Origin: Candidatus Hydrogenedens sp.
GTDB taxonomy: Bacteria; Hydrogenedentota; Hydrogenedentia; Hydrogenedentales; Hydrogenedentaceae
Length of the DNA stretch: 64,000 bases
Reading direction: 5' to 3'
Assembly: GCA_035361075.1 (NCBI GenBank)
Contig: DAOSBX010000006.1
Coordinates: forward strand, 44,493-108,492
Under the pieces are notes generated by a model, which saw only the letters and a program-made list of their open reading frames with translations, searched no databases and was not told the origin of the DNA. The position numbers and the translations under genes were made by a program. This document shows positions 17,322-26,452 of this stretch, in pieces. Each line of letters starts with the position of its first letter. Position 1 is the stretch's first letter.

Positions 17322-17639
17322 TTAATCTTGGTCCTTTCCCATCCTCTCTTTAATTTTGTCTATAATCTCCGATGTTTTATCTGTCATTTCGTTCATAATA
17401 TTTTCAATTTGTTTTTCATAACTTTTTATTTTCTCTTTTTGTTTTTCTAATTCTACCAAATATTCATAGGCAATTCTTAAAGCAAACATTTGAGTTCTTG
17501 TTAATTTATAATACGTTTTTAACTCCTCCATTCTATTTTCAATAGTTTTAATAAGCTCATTTGTTTTTTCTATATTTTTATAAACTGGAATTTCCACATC
17601 ATTGTTATATATCTTTACTTTTATTAAATCTTCTTTCAT
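17322..17639 (-). CDS. zapA: cell division protein ZapA
   Basis: ZapA cross-links FtsZ filaments at the division ring. This 105-residue protein opens with the short beta-rich head (IKVKIYNNDVEIPVYKN). The helix FALRIAYEYLVELEKQKEKI and a C-terminal coiled coil follow. Size and layout fit the family, although sequence identity is low as is usual. It ends the long minus-strand block, directly behind a second small coiled-coil gene and pheT. A pheT-zapA order is common in bacteria. Confidence 0.75.
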   Translation of the reverse strand: MKEDLIKVKIYNNDVEIPVYKNIEKTNELIKTIENRMEELKTYYKLTRTQMFALRIAYEYLVELEKQKEKIKSYEKQIENIMNEMTDKTSEIIDKIKERMGKDQD

Positions 17640-17640
17640 A

Positions 17641-17931
17641 TTAGTCTTTGAACTCCATCTCTAAAGTCTTTAAGATTCCGTCTATATTATTCAATTTTAA
17701 TATAATATCTTTACAATGGTCAAAAATTAACTGTAATTCTTCATTTTTTTGAGAAAGTTGGTCAAGATTCGTTTTAAGTACATTTATTTCACTTTTAGCA
17801 GACCATAGGTTTTTCATCAAATCGGCATATTTTGATTGTAAATCTTCATAATCACGTAAAAGTAAATCAATTAGAGATGCAAGGTCAGAAAAATTATTGT
17901 AAAAATTATTTATAGAATCTTCTAAGGACAT
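17641..17931 (-). CDS. small coiled-coil protein, ZapB-like
   Basis: The 96 residues are almost wholly helical, with heptads from about 30 to 80 (EDLQSKYADL, INVLKTNLDQLSQKNEELQ). It begins 6 bases after pheT and ends one base before zapA. Position and form suggest a division accessory protein like ZapB, which binds ZapA. Such coiled coils have little diagnostic sequence, so this rests mainly on context. Confidence 0.5.
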   Translation of the reverse strand: MSLEDSINNFYNNFSDLASLIDLLLRDYEDLQSKYADLMKNLWSAKSEINVLKTNLDQLSQKNEELQLIFDHCKDIILKLNNIDGILKTLEMEFKD

Positions 17932-17937
17932 AAAAAA

Positions 17938-20331
17938 TTAACGAATTTGAGCGTTTAATTTACTTTCTAACTGTTGTATTATTGTCTGCATTAATTGGTC
18001 AATTTCATTGTCAGTTAGTGTTCGTTCATCACTACAAAAGGTAAAACCTAATGCAATACTCTTTTTGCCTTGCGGTACCTGTTCACCCATATAAACATCA
18101 AAAATTTCTACTTTTCTTAATATCCCCTCCCCTACCGATTTAACAGTATTGATTATTTCTGAAGAAGATAAAGAACGGTCAACTAAAATTGCCAAATCAC
18201 GGGATGTTGACGGAAACTCTGACACTGGTTTATATATCTTTCTTTTGGATGGAACCATAAATAATTTATCTAAACAAAATTCTGCAATATATGTATTCTC
18301 ATTTATTTCAAGTTCGTGAGCAATTTTAGGGTTGATTTTACCTAAATGCCCTACATCCTCATTCTGAATAATATATTTCAATGCTTGTCCTGGATGAAAA
18401 ATAGGAAAATCTGTTCTTTCAATACGATATGTTAAACATAATTCATTAAAAATGTCGTCAAAAATACCCTTTAAATCATAAAAATCATATAATTTGCGGT
18501 TTTGAAAACACCATAGACGGGGTTGAGCCATTCCAGATAATAAAATAGATAACATTTGTGGCTCTTTGGGTAATAGTTCATTTTCATGTGGTAAGAATAC
18601 GGGACCTATCTCAAATACTGATAAACTCTCTTCTAAATGATTTTTCTGAGCAGTTAGTAGTAAATTAGGAATAATAGAGGTTCTAATAGTTGATAAATTT
18701 TTAGATAATGGATTTTGTAGTTCTATCATATTTAAATAATAGTCAGGAAATTTTAACTGAATCATGAGTTCAGGGTTTGAAAATGTCCAAGAAAAGCATT
18801 CCGTTAAACCTTTATGAACCAAAAGTGTCCTTATTTCATGTATTTTCTTAAAAGTAATATCAAATACTGCATCTGATTGCCGTATCTTAGGTAATGTGCT
18901 TGGAATTATGTCATACCCATAAAATCTTGCTATTTCCTCAATAAGGTCTTCTTCACGGGAAACATCATGTCGCCATGTTGGGACTTTTAGTTCGATTTTT
19001 TCATTAGTTTCACTTATTTTTTCAAAACCCAGGTCAATTAGTGTTGTCTTCTGATATTCCTTATCTATATCAACACCTAACCTTTTTTGGGTTTTTATAT
19101 ATCGAAGTCCAACTGATTTTTTTACTATCTTCTTTGGGTATTCGTCTAATATACCTTTTAATATTTCACCACCTGCCAAATCTTGTATAAGTTCTGAAGC
19201 TCTATCAATAGCCCAAATTACCATTTCGGGGTCTGCACCTCGTTGAAAATGTTGTGCCGCTTCTGTAAGAAGATTATGAGCACGAGCAGTTTTTCTTATG
19301 GACACAGGGTCAAAATAGGCACTTTCTAAAAATACATCGACTGTATTATCATCCACTTCACTGTCTGCACCTCCCATTATTCCTGCTAATGCTTGTGGAT
19401 TATGAGCGTCTGCAATAACCATTTGAGAGGAATTTAATTGCCTTAACTCTCCATCCAAAGTCCGTATGGATTCATTATCTTTTGCAAGTCTAACAACTAT
19501 TCGTCTTTCACTAAGTTTGTTTAAGTCAAAAGCATGTAGGGGATGTCCCGTTTCCAATAATACAAAGTTTGTTATGTCTACTACATTATTAATAGGTCTT
19601 TGTCCTGCACTTGTCAGTTTTCGAACTAACCAATCTGGAGAAGGTGCTATCTTTACATTTCTGATAACTCTTCCTGCATATCTCGGGCAAATATCGGGAC
19701 ATTCAATTGTTACACTTGAAACAGTTTTTACATCAATATCCGTTTCTCTTATATTTAACTTTGGTCGATTTACGGGAATTTTGTAATAGGCTGATAATTC
19801 CCGAGCCAAACCTAAATAACTTGCCCAGTCTCCCCTATTTGGGGTTACTTCTATTTCAAAAATGACATCATCTAACCCCAAAACTTTTTTAATATCCTCG
19901 CCAATAGGAGCAGTACTATCTAAAATAAGAAGTCCTTCCGAATCCTCCTCTATTTTAAGTTCTGCTCCTGAACACATCATTCCAAAAGATTCAACCCCTC
20001 TCATTTTCCGTCGTGTAATCTTAAAGCCTCCTGGCAAGACCGCACCATCTATGGCGGTAGGGACTTTATCCCCTACCTTCATATTTTTAGCACCACAGAT
20101 AATTTGCAATGGTTCTCCTTTTCCTATGTCGGTTTTACAGACAACTAACTTATCTGCTTGTGGATGAGGTTGTATATCAAGAATCTTACCAACAAATACA
20201 TTTTCAATTTCTTTGCCTGGTTCCTCAATACTCTCAATCTCCAAACCGAGCATGGTCATTTGCTCCGCTAATTCTTTGGGACTAACAGGGAAATCACAAT
20301 ATTCTTTTAACCATTTTAATGAGACTTTCAT
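17938..20331 (-). CDS. pheT: phenylalanyl-tRNA synthetase beta subunit
   Basis: With PheS it forms the alpha2-beta2 enzyme that charges tRNA-Phe. The 797 residues show the N-terminal opening MKVSLKWLKEYCDF and the tRNA-binding EMAP-like domain (HPQADKLVVCKTDIG, GVESFGMMCSGAEL). The B3/B4 editing region has NVVDITNFVLLETGHPLHAFD. A B5 domain and the C-terminal anticodon-binding FDX-ACB domain (FPSTSRDLAILVDRSLS) follow. The start lies one base from the pheS stop, so translation is likely coupled. Length is normal. Confidence 0.97.
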   Translation of the reverse strand: MKVSLKWLKEYCDFPVSPKELAEQMTMLGLEIESIEEPGKEIENVFVGKILDIQPHPQADKLVVCKTDIGKGEPLQIICGAKNMKVGDKVPTAIDGAVLPGGFKITRRKMRGVESFGMMCSGAELKIEEDSEGLLILDSTAPIGEDIKKVLGLDDVIFEIEVTPNRGDWASYLGLARELSAYYKIPVNRPKLNIRETDIDVKTVSSVTIECPDICPRYAGRVIRNVKIAPSPDWLVRKLTSAGQRPINNVVDITNFVLLETGHPLHAFDLNKLSERRIVVRLAKDNESIRTLDGELRQLNSSQMVIADAHNPQALAGIMGGADSEVDDNTVDVFLESAYFDPVSIRKTARAHNLLTEAAQHFQRGADPEMVIWAIDRASELIQDLAGGEILKGILDEYPKKIVKKSVGLRYIKTQKRLGVDIDKEYQKTTLIDLGFEKISETNEKIELKVPTWRHDVSREEDLIEEIARFYGYDIIPSTLPKIRQSDAVFDITFKKIHEIRTLLVHKGLTECFSWTFSNPELMIQLKFPDYYLNMIELQNPLSKNLSTIRTSIIPNLLLTAQKNHLEESLSVFEIGPVFLPHENELLPKEPQMLSILLSGMAQPRLWCFQNRKLYDFYDLKGIFDDIFNELCLTYRIERTDFPIFHPGQALKYIIQNEDVGHLGKINPKIAHELEINENTYIAEFCLDKLFMVPSKRKIYKPVSEFPSTSRDLAILVDRSLSSSEIINTVKSVGEGILRKVEIFDVYMGEQVPQGKKSIALGFTFCSDERTLTDNEIDQLMQTIIQQLESKLNAQIR

Positions 20332-20332
20332 A

Positions 20333-21349
20333 CTAAAATTGCTCCAAAACTTTCAGGTTATTGTCAAACAATAAATTTATCGAAGGAATGGCATATTTCA
20401 ACATTGCCATTCTATCTATTCCGAAACCAAATGCATACCCCTGATATTTCTCATTATCATAGCCTGCATATTCAAAAACTTTTGGATGCACCATTCCACA
20501 ACCCAAGATTTCAAGCCAACCACTATTTTTGCAAACCCTGCATCCTTTACCTTTACAAACAGTGCAGGATATATCCATTTCTGCGGAAGGCTCGGTAAAT
20601 GGGAAATAATGTGGTCTAAATCTTACCGCTGTGTCCTCACCAAAGAACTTACGTACAAAATACATAAGAGAACCTTTTAAATCTGCAAATGTAATGTCCT
20701 CATCCACTAAAAGCCCTTCCATTTGATTGAACATTGGGCTATGACTCGCATCGTTGTCTACCCGATACACCCTTCCAGGAACAACTACCGCAACTGGTGG
20801 CTTCGTCTTTTCCATTACTCGCATTTGTACAGGAGATGTATGTGTCCTTAACACAACACCTTTCTTAACGTAGAATGTATCATGAACATCACGGGCAGGA
20901 TGGTCTTCTGGGGTATTTAAACTTTCAAAATTGTAATACTCTGTTTCAACTTCTGGGCCACTGGCAACTTGAAACCCCATCTGCACAAATATACCAACAA
21001 TTTCATTCATTACCTGATTGATAACATGCATGTGTCCCCTACCAATTGTTCTACCAGGCAGGGTAATGTCTATTTGTTCTTGTTCAATTTTTCGTTGTAA
21101 CTCTTTTTCTAACAATACATTATGTTGATTTTCAATAGCCTCAGTAAGTATCTTTTTTACCTCATTAGCAACACTCCCTATTTTAGGTCGCTCTTCGGGG
21201 GGGATACTACCCAATTGCTTTAATACTTCTGTTATTTTTCCTTTTTTTCCAAGAAATTCGACTCGTATTTGTTCGAGTGCTTCTGTTGAATCTGCTGTTT
21301 TTATTTTTTGTAGTGCTGTTGCTTTAACTTGTTCCAGTTCATTTATCAT
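20333..21349 (-). CDS. pheS: phenylalanyl-tRNA synthetase alpha subunit
   Basis: Catalytic subunit of PheRS. The N-terminal coiled coil (1-85, including FLGKKGKITEVLKQLGSI) binds tRNA. The class II core has GHMHVINQVMNEI, FQVASGPEVETEYYNFE, HPARDVHDTFYV, LRTHTSPVQMR and the motif-3 end GFGIDRMAMLKY. A four-cysteine knuckle (CTVCKGKGCRVC) sits before the GMVHP stretch, a recurring bacterial variant. It heads the pheS-pheT-zapB-like-zapA run. Confidence 0.97.
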   Translation of the reverse strand: MINELEQVKATALQKIKTADSTEALEQIRVEFLGKKGKITEVLKQLGSIPPEERPKIGSVANEVKKILTEAIENQHNVLLEKELQRKIEQEQIDITLPGRTIGRGHMHVINQVMNEIVGIFVQMGFQVASGPEVETEYYNFESLNTPEDHPARDVHDTFYVKKGVVLRTHTSPVQMRVMEKTKPPVAVVVPGRVYRVDNDASHSPMFNQMEGLLVDEDITFADLKGSLMYFVRKFFGEDTAVRFRPHYFPFTEPSAEMDISCTVCKGKGCRVCKNSGWLEILGCGMVHPKVFEYAGYDNEKYQGYAFGFGIDRMAMLKYAIPSINLLFDNNLKVLEQF

Positions 21350-21378
21350 TTTTCATTTCCTATAAAACTGTTTTTTAT

Positions 21379-22053
21379 CTATCCAAATATGGCTCTACCT
21401 AAACGAATTTCTGTAGCACCTTCTTCTATGGCTATCTCATAATCATCACTCATACCCATAGAGAGAGTTTCTAATTTGTATTTATCTCCTATATCCTTTA
21501 ACTTACTGAAAATGTTACGTAATGTCTTTTCATCTGCGTTCAATGGGGCTATGGTCATCAAACCTCGTATGATTAATGTATGATATGAACTTATTTTATC
21601 AAATATATCCTCAAAATCTGATACCCGAAAACCGTGTTTTGTATCTTCACCCGAAATGTTTAGCTGTATTAAGATAGGAACTTCAGTAATGCCTCTTTCC
21701 ATCGCCTTTTTATGTAATGTTTCAGCTACTTCTATTCGGTCTACAGAATCAATATATTTACAACAATCTAATATACTTGGTATTTTTCTTCTCTGAATAG
21801 TGCCTATCATATGCCATTGAATTTCATTAGAAAGTTGTTTGGCTTTTTCTGAAAGGAGTTCTACCCTATTTTCTCCAAAATGTTGTATCCCCATTCCATA
21901 TACTGTTTGGATGTCATCTATATCTGCTGTCTTTGTTACTGCGACAATAGTAATTTCATTTTTATTTGTTTTACGTTTTGACTTTGCTTTTTCTATCTTT
22001 TCTCTTATTATTTCTAAATTACACCTTATATTTTCATATTTCATACTGGTCAT
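21379..22053 (-). CDS. yggS: PLP-binding YggS/ProsC-family protein
   Basis: The family binds pyridoxal phosphate on a single alanine-racemase-like barrel and buffers cellular PLP and amino-acid pools. The PLP lysine is in VAVTK (K41 with this start). QHFGENRVELLSEK, WHMIGTIQRRK, LIQLNISGEDTKHGF and the C-terminal SMGMSDDYEIAIEEGATEIRLGRAIFG pattern are typical. I chose the ATG at 22053, which gives the family's usual length. The frame stays open to 22110, overlapping the upstream TPR gene, and an ATG at 22074 is also possible. Confidence 0.9.
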   Translation of the reverse strand: MTSMKYENIRCNLEIIREKIEKAKSKRKTNKNEITIVAVTKTADIDDIQTVYGMGIQHFGENRVELLSEKAKQLSNEIQWHMIGTIQRRKIPSILDCCKYIDSVDRIEVAETLHKKAMERGITEVPILIQLNISGEDTKHGFRVSDFEDIFDKISSYHTLIIRGLMTIAPLNADEKTLRNIFSKLKDIGDKYKLETLSMGMSDDYEIAIEEGATEIRLGRAIFG

Positions 22054-22063
22054 AAATTTGTTT

Positions 22064-23500
22064 TTATCCCTCATTTGGGATTTGTTCTGGCATACCCTGA
22101 CAACGGTCACCTTCTGCTTTACGAAGAACTGCCTTCTTTTCAGAAACGGTTAGCGGTAACTTTGCTTCCTGTTTTATGCTTATTATCAAGTCCGATGCTT
22201 CATCAAAATTACTTGGACTTTCCCACCGTGCTTTATCAAGAACAGCAATAGATTCAAGATATCTTCCTTCATTATATAAGTCCATTGCATCCATTAGAAG
22301 AAGTCGATACATCCCATAAGGGTCATCTTCTTCATTAACTAACTTATTCCAAATTTCCTTTGCTTTATCTTTGTAACTTTTTGCCTCTTCTAATTTTGCT
22401 TGCTTTTCACTCGGGTTGTTTATTGCTTCCGCTTCTTTTATTATTTCCTGTGCCTTTTGTTCATAAATTTTCCCTTGATTCCTGAGAATAAAGCGTCCAG
22501 CAACGGGATTATCTGGAAATCTCTGTTTATAATCCTCCCAGCCTCTTAAAGCATCTTCATATTGCCCATTCAACTCTTGGCAGATGTATAACTGCCTTCT
22601 GACCCATCGTTCGTGGGGAACACGAACAGCCTCCGTTAGATAACGAACTGCATTCGGATAATCATTCATCTTATTTTTATAAATAGCAAAGCCGAGGTCG
22701 AAATACAACTTATAATCCCTGGGATTATGTCGTATTCCATTTTTTAAGAAATCAATTGCCAAATAATAAAAGGTCTCTTTTTCACCAACACATGCTTTAT
22801 ATTTTGGGCTCCATTTTTTCAATTGTTGGGGCGTATCGGTAAGTTTAGCAGTTGCATTATATGCAAGATGCCACGCACCAATAAGATAGGCTTCAACAAA
22901 ATTGGGGTCTAATGCAACACAGGTTCTCATCAAAGGCACCATTCTATATAACAATCCTTGATGCCAATATCTGTCCACTTCTAACCAGATAAGGCTTGCT
23001 GCAATCTTTCGGAAACCGAAAAACAAATTGAATATGTTTACTCCACTTGCTTGAGCCTCTGCGTACCCAATTTCTCTGTTAAATTGAATTTTACCATCAC
23101 GCAGACTTTTCAAAAATTCATTACGTAACTCTCCAAATTCCTTTGTTGATACTACCTGCCAAATGAGGGCATCATTTTCAATGTTTCCAATGATATTTGC
23201 AAAGTTTTCTTTTGCTGAGAGAGAAGCATCTATAGTGCTTTTTATAGTCTCGTTCTTAGAGAGGATGGGTAATGCTTTCTCGGATACATTCTCAAATAAT
23301 TGCATATCCACATATTTGCTCGATTTGCTCTCCTCCTCGGAACTCTGGAAAAGTCTCTGCTGTGTGCCTACCGCAAGAACCCAACGATAAAAGGCTTCAC
23401 ACTCTCTCAAGTACTCAACTCTATTACCTTGAATTGAGCCTAATACAATAAAGGTTATAAATAAAATTAATAAAACAATATTTATGAGTTTATCATTCAT
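22064..23500 (-). CDS. membrane-anchored TPR protein
   Basis: An N-terminal membrane segment (~7-25, INIVLLILFITFIVLG) is followed by a mostly helical 450-residue domain. TPR-like repeats run from about 180 on (AVRYLTEAVRVPHERWVRRQ, YEDALRGWEDYKQRFPDN, YLESIAVLDKARWESP). A charged coiled-coil stretch (~320-370) interrupts them. It lies 14 bases downstream of an ABC exporter permease and ends beside yggS. It probably acts with the transporter at the outer face of the inner membrane. I do not recognise a named family. Confidence 0.6.
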   Translation of the reverse strand: MNDKLINIVLLILFITFIVLGSIQGNRVEYLRECEAFYRWVLAVGTQQRLFQSSEEESKSSKYVDMQLFENVSEKALPILSKNETIKSTIDASLSAKENFANIIGNIENDALIWQVVSTKEFGELRNEFLKSLRDGKIQFNREIGYAEAQASGVNIFNLFFGFRKIAASLIWLEVDRYWHQGLLYRMVPLMRTCVALDPNFVEAYLIGAWHLAYNATAKLTDTPQQLKKWSPKYKACVGEKETFYYLAIDFLKNGIRHNPRDYKLYFDLGFAIYKNKMNDYPNAVRYLTEAVRVPHERWVRRQLYICQELNGQYEDALRGWEDYKQRFPDNPVAGRFILRNQGKIYEQKAQEIIKEAEAINNPSEKQAKLEEAKSYKDKAKEIWNKLVNEEDDPYGMYRLLLMDAMDLYNEGRYLESIAVLDKARWESPSNFDEASDLIISIKQEAKLPLTVSEKKAVLRKAEGDRCQGMPEQIPNEG

Positions 23501-23514
23501 AGTTATTTTCTACA

Positions 23515-24357
23515 TTATACTTCACGTTTTCTGAAAATCCAGTATGCCAGAATATATCCACTTACAGCGTAGATTAATCCATACAACACCAATTGAGGAA
23601 TTAATACATCTGTAGGTGGGTCGTTAGGTTGTGAATTAATAATTTGTGTTTTAAGGCTAAATCTTTGTAAGTCAGGGAGAATATTCCACAGCAGGTAAGC
23701 AATGTATCCAATAAGTGAGTCAAACCATTCTCCTGTTTGACCTGAACGATTGTATACATCTTTTAGATATTCTGTAAGGCTACCTGTTATATAAATAAAG
23801 AGTCCAGCAATTGTTGGTAAAACTGATGAACTTGCTGCACATGCTATTGCGAATGTTAGAGCGGATACAATAAGAAACTCAAAATAGGTTAAGAAAACAG
23901 ACCATAATAACAATGTCGGAAGTATCCTTTGCTTAATATAAAGAGCAACGAAGAAGAGGCCTCCCATTAAGCAGAGATTCATAATAATAATTAATTGGGC
24001 ACCTAAGAATTTCCCAAAAAGATACTGAAACCGACGTACAGGTTTTGAGAGGATGGTATAGATAACTCGATTCTCAATCTCTGAGGGGACAACAGATGCA
24101 GAAATGAAGATAGTTATCAATATTCCAAAAATAGATATTGTTGTTACACATATATCTTTAATTAATTTTAGGTCCATATCCGTAGTTACATCACCTACGG
24201 TTGCTTGATTAATAAATGATGTCATAAATGTAGCACCAAAAATAACCAACAAACTTAAAATTAAAAAACCTACTAACGTTTTGCGTCGGAGACCTTCTCT
24301 CCATGTGTAAATGGCGATAAACCATGGACCTTTTATAAAATCAATCAACATGTTCAT
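23515..24357 (-). CDS. ABC-2-type transporter permease
   Basis: About six membrane segments are seen, including LVGFLILSLLVIFGATFMTS, ISIFGILITIFISASVV and the last LYGLIYAVSGYILAYWIF. The amphipathic FIAIYTWREGLRRKTL opening and VIYTILSKPVRRFQYLFGKF loop are typical of NosY/GldF-like ABC-2 permeases. It overlaps the ATPase gene by 17 bases. The substrate is unknown; candidates for this class include envelope components and drugs. Confidence 0.85.
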   Translation of the reverse strand: MNMLIDFIKGPWFIAIYTWREGLRRKTLVGFLILSLLVIFGATFMTSFINQATVGDVTTDMDLKLIKDICVTTISIFGILITIFISASVVPSEIENRVIYTILSKPVRRFQYLFGKFLGAQLIIIMNLCLMGGLFFVALYIKQRILPTLLLWSVFLTYFEFLIVSALTFAIACAASSSVLPTIAGLFIYITGSLTEYLKDVYNRSGQTGEWFDSLIGYIAYLLWNILPDLQRFSLKTQIINSQPNDPPTDVLIPQLVLYGLIYAVSGYILAYWIFRKREV

Positions 24358-25312
24358 TGTTTTTGCTCCGTTCTAATTTTGCAGTGTTAACAACACGAAC
24401 AAATAGTTCTTCAAGGGTTTCTCTTCTTGGCGTTATACTTACTAATTGAAGTCCTACTGTTTTTCCCAATTCTATTGTATTGTAGAGTTCCTGGTCATCT
24501 TTAACCTTCAAATATATTCTATCTTCAAGGTTATCTACTACATCCCCTCCCCTATCTTTAATTTCTTGAATCCTTTCATCGGTTGCATTAGCAAATTCAA
24601 GGATACGTTCTTTTGAAATTAACAATTCATCTAATGTCCCTGAAACCCGTAGAATTCCGTTGTATAAAATACCCACCCGATTTGTAATCATCTCGACCTC
24701 TAATAATTCATGACTCGAAATAAACAATGTTTTACCTGCATCTCTCAAACGAGAAAGAATATCCCTTATCTCTTTCCGAGCAATAGGGTCCAACCCTGTG
24801 GTTGGTTCGTCTAATATTAATATTTGTGGGTCGCTAATGAGGGCTTGAGCCAAACCTATCCGTTGACGCATTCCTTTAGAATACCCTTTTAGCATTCGAC
24901 GTCGTGCATGTTTCATGCCCACTATTTCTAAAACTTCATCAATACGTTTGTTTAATTCCTTCCCTGTTAAACCATAAAGTTGGCCGTAAAACTTTAAGAT
25001 TTCCTCACCTCTTAAAAAATCTGGATAATAAGAACCCTCGGGAAGGTAACCAATATTCTTTTTAACTTGCGGGGAATAAATATCTTTTTTCCCCATGATT
25101 TTTATTTCACCTGATGTCGGAAAAATAAGACCTAATAAAAGCTTGATGGTTGTTGTTTTACCAGAACCGTTAGGTCCTAAGTAACCAAATATTTCAGAGG
25201 GGAAAACTTCTAAGTTTAATTGTGTTAAGGCAGAAACTTGTTCACCTCTGAAACCCGTATCATATACCTTTGTTAAATCTTTTGTTTGAATAACAGGTTC
25301 GGGATTTGACAT
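24341..25312 (-). CDS. ABC transporter ATP-binding protein
   Basis: This is the ATPase of the exporter whose permease overlaps it. Walker A is GPNGSGKTTTIKLLLG, the signature is YSKGMRQRIGLAQAL (a KG variant of LSGGQ as found in ABC-2 exporters), Walker B is ILILDEPTTGLDP and the switch His is in ISSHELLEVE. The ~90 residues after the core form the regulatory tail seen in NatA/CcmA-like ATPases. It starts a three-gene unit with the permease and the TPR protein. Confidence 0.93.
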   Translation of the reverse strand: MSNPEPVIQTKDLTKVYDTGFRGEQVSALTQLNLEVFPSEIFGYLGPNGSGKTTTIKLLLGLIFPTSGEIKIMGKKDIYSPQVKKNIGYLPEGSYYPDFLRGEEILKFYGQLYGLTGKELNKRIDEVLEIVGMKHARRRMLKGYSKGMRQRIGLAQALISDPQILILDEPTTGLDPIARKEIRDILSRLRDAGKTLFISSHELLEVEMITNRVGILYNGILRVSGTLDELLISKERILEFANATDERIQEIKDRGGDVVDNLEDRIYLKVKDDQELYNTIELGKTVGLQLVSITPRRETLEELFVRVVNTAKLERSKNNEHVD

Positions 25313-25431
25313 AAAAACAGAAAACCTTTTTAATTATTTTAGCAGGGGTACAAAATAAATAATGATGTTAAATGATACTCTAAATACCCCTTTCTTTTCA
25401 AAAATAGACCATTGATGATTATATTAAAATA

Positions 25432-26409
25432 TCAATTGAACGATGCTGATTTCTTATCCTCAGCCTTTCTGATTTCTTCTTCTAAAACCTCAGGATTAGG
25501 TAAATCATAGTCCCAATACTTTACAATTTTGCCATTATTTAAATAGACAAGTCGTGGTGGCTCTTTTCCAATAAGACTAAAAAACAAACGAACTTTATCC
25601 CCAAGTGAATATATTGGGAAAATAGGCTGGATTTTAGTTATAAACTCTTCTTTCTCCTCCTGAGATTCTTCGAGACATAATGCAATAAGAGGTGGTAAAT
25701 TTCCATATAAAACATATTGATTTAATTTTGGAGCCTCCTCTAAACAATGGTCACATCCAAAACTAACTAATGCTATTAGATAGTCACCTTCTCCTAAATT
25801 ATATGTTTTGTTCTCTATTTCCAAAACCATCCCAGCATAAGGGCTGAGAGAGTCGCTCTTATTATTTTGTGTTTTTATCTTTTCCTGATTTAGTTTGTTA
25901 ATACTGACAGACAAGGTAAGACCCCAAATAATCAAAAGGGGTATCACAAAACGTAGGCTATACTTCTTATCTTTGACTATTTCACCATGTTTCACACCAG
26001 TGAAACATAGAATAGTAAAAAAAATAAACATTAAATTTTTTAAGACGGATGTCCCTGGACCAACTTCAATCCGTCCAAAACATCCACAGTCTTTTAAGTC
26101 GTTAAATATCCATCCATAAAGAATTAAACATGTAAAGATAAATAACAAGGCTAAATTAGCCCCCATTGAGAGTTTTCTATATGGAAATGCTAATAAAAAC
26201 AATACCCCTATCGTAATTTCAATAAGTATTGTTACCACAGCAATAAAAGGTAGTAGTTCTTTATTGGTAATAACTCCATACGCATATATCTGCACACAAA
26301 ACCGATTTATCTCTATAACTTTAAGTACTGCACTGGTTATAAATATAAGCCCTAAAATTATTTCTATATAACGCAAAAAATTATATTTATATATGTATGA
26401 TTTAAGCAT
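25432..26409 (-). CDS. MauE/DoxX-like membrane protein fused to a thioredoxin-like domain
   Basis: Residues 12-140 hold four membrane helices of the MauE/DoxX type with a CGCFG motif (C108, C110). A fifth helix lies at ~152-170. The C-terminal ~120 residues are an outward thioredoxin-like domain with C219-D-H-C222 (VSFGCDHCLEEAP). The fusion suggests a self-contained thiol relay between membrane quinone chemistry and an extracytoplasmic partner. MauE itself supports disulfide formation in methylamine dehydrogenase. The partner protein here is unknown. It follows pssA by 43 bases. Confidence 0.7.
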   Translation of the reverse strand: MLKSYIYKYNFLRYIEIILGLIFITSAVLKVIEINRFCVQIYAYGVITNKELLPFIAVVTILIEITIGVLFLLAFPYRKLSMGANLALLFIFTCLILYGWIFNDLKDCGCFGRIEVGPGTSVLKNLMFIFFTILCFTGVKHGEIVKDKKYSLRFVIPLLIIWGLTLSVSINKLNQEKIKTQNNKSDSLSPYAGMVLEIENKTYNLGEGDYLIALVSFGCDHCLEEAPKLNQYVLYGNLPPLIALCLEESQEEKEEFITKIQPIFPIYSLGDKVRLFFSLIGKEPPRLVYLNNGKIVKYWDYDLPNPEVLEEEIRKAEDKKSASFN

Positions 26410-26452
26410 AGCCGTATAAAATCCTGTTTAAAATAACAACATCAGAATTCGC

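Noticed and set aside
25345..25392. AGGGGTA/TACCCCT inverted repeat as terminator
   Set aside because: The stem is only 7 bases with a loop of about 34. The T-rich side lies on the plus strand while the neighbouring genes are on the minus strand.
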